In this document: positions 5,986 to 7,368 of the stretch, piece by piece
How the letters are laid out: each line of letters opens with the position of its first letter
Position numbering within the stretch: position 1 is the stretch's first letter
Assembly: GCA_030609605.1 (NCBI GenBank)
Contig: JAUWBY010000109.1
Coordinates: 1-7,368, forward strand
DNA from: Candidatus Eiseniibacteriota bacterium
GTDB taxonomy: Bacteria; Joyebacterota; Joyebacteria; Joyebacterales; Joyebacteraceae
Length of the DNA stretch: 7,368 nucleotides
Direction of reading: 5' to 3'
Position numbers and translations under genes: made by a program
Notes under the pieces: generated by a model
The model's input: the letters and a program-made list of their open reading frames with translations, nothing else
The model's database searches: none
What the model was told of the DNA's origin: nothing

Positions 5986-7368
5986 CTATTCTAAGCCTCG
6001 GGCGGCCCGCTCGCCAGCAACGACTGCCTGTCCCAGGGAGACGCCACCGTCATTCGCCGGGACTTCTCTATTGAGAAGCACTCTGAACCCGCCGGTTTCG
6101 AGCGACGAGACGAGTTTCGTCAGGAGATAGCGGTTCTGAAAGACGCCGCCTGATAGCGCTACGGTACCGATGCCCGATGCCCGCGCTATCACGCTGCAGG
6201 CGTCGGTCGCGAAGCGCACGACGGTATTGTGGAACGCCTGAGCGACGACCTCGCGCGCAGTTCCTGCGAGCACATCGGCCAGAACTGCCAGTACCGTCGG
6301 CCCCGTATCAACCACGAATCCTCTCTCGGCCTCGATGAGTTCGTATGGGTAGTGTGGCTCGCTCGCCCCATCATCATCTCGATTGATAAGCGACTCGAGC
6401 TCGATTGCGGCCTGCGCCTCGTAGCTTATCTCGTGGCAGACACCGAGGATCGCCGAGACGGCGTCGAAGAGACGCCCCGCACTCGATGTCGCGATGCAGT
6501 TCAGGTTCTTCTCGATCTGCTGAACGACGAGATCGAGTTCACCCCCATCAATCTCCGGGAAGAGACGGTGCCCAATGCCGGAGAGATCACATTCCCCCGC
6601 AGCGTGGAGATGCGCAAGAGCCACGCGGTACGGATGACGGATCGCCGCATCGCCGCCGGGGAGCGGCGTGTACTTAAGATGGCCCGCTCGCTCGAAATCA
6701 CTCCTGTCGGCGATGAGGAACTCGCAGCCCCAGATCGCTCCATCCGTGCCGTATCCAGTACCGTCGAGGGCAAGACCGATCGCCGTGTCGGTGACTCCGT
6801 TCTCCGCCATTACCGACACGATGTGCGCGTGATGATGCTGCACTCCGACGAGGCGCACGTGGTTGCCGGCCTCCGCCGCGTAGCGTTTGGCGAACCTCGT
6901 TGCAAGGTAATCGGGATGGAGATCATGAGCAACGATCCCAGGCTCAACCCTGAACCACCTGAGGAACCGCTCCAGCATCTCTTCATAGAAATCGAGCGTC
7001 GGCTGATTCTCCATGTCGCCGATGTGCTGGCTCACGTACGCGCGACTTCCATCGAGAAGGGTGAACGTGTTCTTGAGCTCGGTACCACAGGCCAGGACGG
7101 CAGGGATGCCTTCGGGCGTTGGCGCGCTCCCCAGAAGCCCGTCCCCCGCCGGAACACTCCCAGCCGGCAACTTGCCCGTCGGGGCGCTCGTCGCTGGAGC
7201 GGAGTCGTTCTCGAGATCGATCGGATACGGCGCGTAGCCGCGAGAGCGCCTGGACATGAGGACGCGACCTATTTCAACAAGCACCACGGAGTCGTCGTTC
7301 CGGTTCACAATGTCCCGATCGTGGGTCAGGTGCGTGCGCGTGATGCCCGTGAGCCGCTTGAGTGCGAC
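5986..7368 (-). CDS. hypF: Carbamoyltransferase HypF, C-terminal part (5' end outside the window)
   Basis: HypF uses carbamoyl phosphate and ATP to make carbamoyl-adenylate and transfers the carbamoyl group to the C-terminal cysteine of HypE, the source of the cyanide ligands. The window holds the last 460 codons. The N-terminal acylphosphatase and zinc-finger domains, and most of the YrdC-like domain, are outside. Visible from the window's first codon: the end of the YrdC-like domain with HDRDIVNRNDDSV (16-28) and RRSRGYAPYPI (40-50), an Ala/Pro/Gly-rich linker (about 53-89), then the Kae1-like carbamoyltransferase domain with VQHHHAH (176-182, metal site), LDGTGYGTDGAIWG (201-214), ALSGGVFQN (404-412) and NDGGVSLGQ (439-447). 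A GTG at 7308 is not the true start: the family-like sequence continues upstream of it without a stop to the window edge. The gene ends with TAG at 5988-5986. Confidence 0.96.
   Translation of the reverse strand, partial: VALKRLTGITRTHLTHDRDIVNRNDDSVVLVEIGRVLMSRRSRGYAPYPIDLENDSAPATSAPTGKLPAGSVPAGDGLLGSAPTPEGIPAVLACGTELKNTFTLLDGSRAYVSQHIGDMENQPTLDFYEEMLERFLRWFRVEPGIVAHDLHPDYLATRFAKRYAAEAGNHVRLVGVQHHHAHIVSVMAENGVTDTAIGLALDGTGYGTDGAIWGCEFLIADRSDFERAGHLKYTPLPGGDAAIRHPYRVALAHLHAAGECDLSGIGHRLFPEIDGGELDLVVQQIEKNLNCIATSSAGRLFDAVSAILGVCHEISYEAQAAIELESLINRDDDGASEPHYPYELIEAERGFVVDTGPTVLAVLADVLAGTAREVVAQAFHNTVVRFATDACSVIARASGIGTVALSGGVFQNRYLLTKLVSSLETGGFRVLLNREVPANDGGVSLGQAVVAGERAARGLE
7148..7207 (-). 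repeat. Degenerate 15-nt repeats coding a pentapeptide linker in HypF
   Basis: Four consecutive 15-nt units (7148-7162, 7163-7177, 7178-7192, 7193-7207) share a degenerate pattern, starting GCCGG, GCCGG, GTCGG and GCTGG on the plus strand. In the HypF frame the region reads as a five-residue period close to x-P-A/T-G-x, for example APTGK LPAGS VPAGD. It lies between the RRSRGYAP end of the YrdC-like domain and the TELKNTF start of the Kae1-like domain, where the HypF proteins I know have a short linker. Similarity between units is partial, so this may be an old expansion. Confidence 0.5.

Overview
The window is one compact cluster read entirely on the minus strand. In transcription order (right to left) it holds hypF (5' part outside the window), hypC, hypD, hypE, hypA, hypB, a ResB/Ccs1-like gene, a CcsA-like gene, and the start of a VanZ-like gene that runs off the left edge. 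Gaps are small: 99 nt (hypF-hypC), a 4-nt ATGA overlap (hypC-hypD), 4 nt (hypD-hypE), 78 nt (hypE-hypA), 11 nt (hypA-hypB), 7 nt (hypB-resB), 60 nt (resB-ccsA) and 14 nt (ccsA-vanZ). Most or all of it is probably one operon whose promoter lies to the right of the window. No stretch longer than 300 nt lacks a gene, and I saw no RNA gene, CRISPR array, insertion sequence or clear rho-independent terminator.

Right part (2363-7368): a complete set of [NiFe]-hydrogenase maturation factors. HypF and HypE make the cyanide ligand (carbamoyl transfer, then dehydration to a thiocyanate on the C-terminal cysteine of HypE). HypC and HypD carry iron and assemble the Fe(CN)2CO unit. HypA and HypB deliver nickel. 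The diagnostic residues are present in all six: Cys2 of HypC, His2 and four zinc cysteines of HypA, the P-loop and Cys-His/Cys metal site of HypB, the Fe-S and CGTHT cysteines of HypD, the terminal PRIC of HypE, and the HHHAH site of HypF. No hydrogenase structural gene or maturation protease is in the window.

Left part (1-2355): a ResB-like and a CcsA-like protein, the two components of system II cytochrome c biogenesis, which moves haem across the membrane and attaches it to apocytochromes c. A VanZ-like membrane protein follows. Sharing one transcription unit with hyp genes suggests that the host's [NiFe] hydrogenase works with a c-type cytochrome partner; this is inference from gene order.

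The organism is a bacterium with fairly high GC content and frequent GTG starts (hypA, hypB, resB, vanZ-like), each with a purine-rich ribosome-binding sequence. System II and the protein sequences do not point to Escherichia-like enterics; an uncultured or environmental phylum is plausible, but I cannot name it from sequence alone.

The genes themselves belong to known families. The less expected elements are two near-identical 20-nt tandem repeats enclosed by an inverted repeat between hypF and hypC, hairpins between hypE and hypA, a pentapeptide-repeat linker inserted in HypF, an apparent extra N-terminal membrane helix in the ResB-like protein, and the hyp-ccs gene fusion into one cluster.
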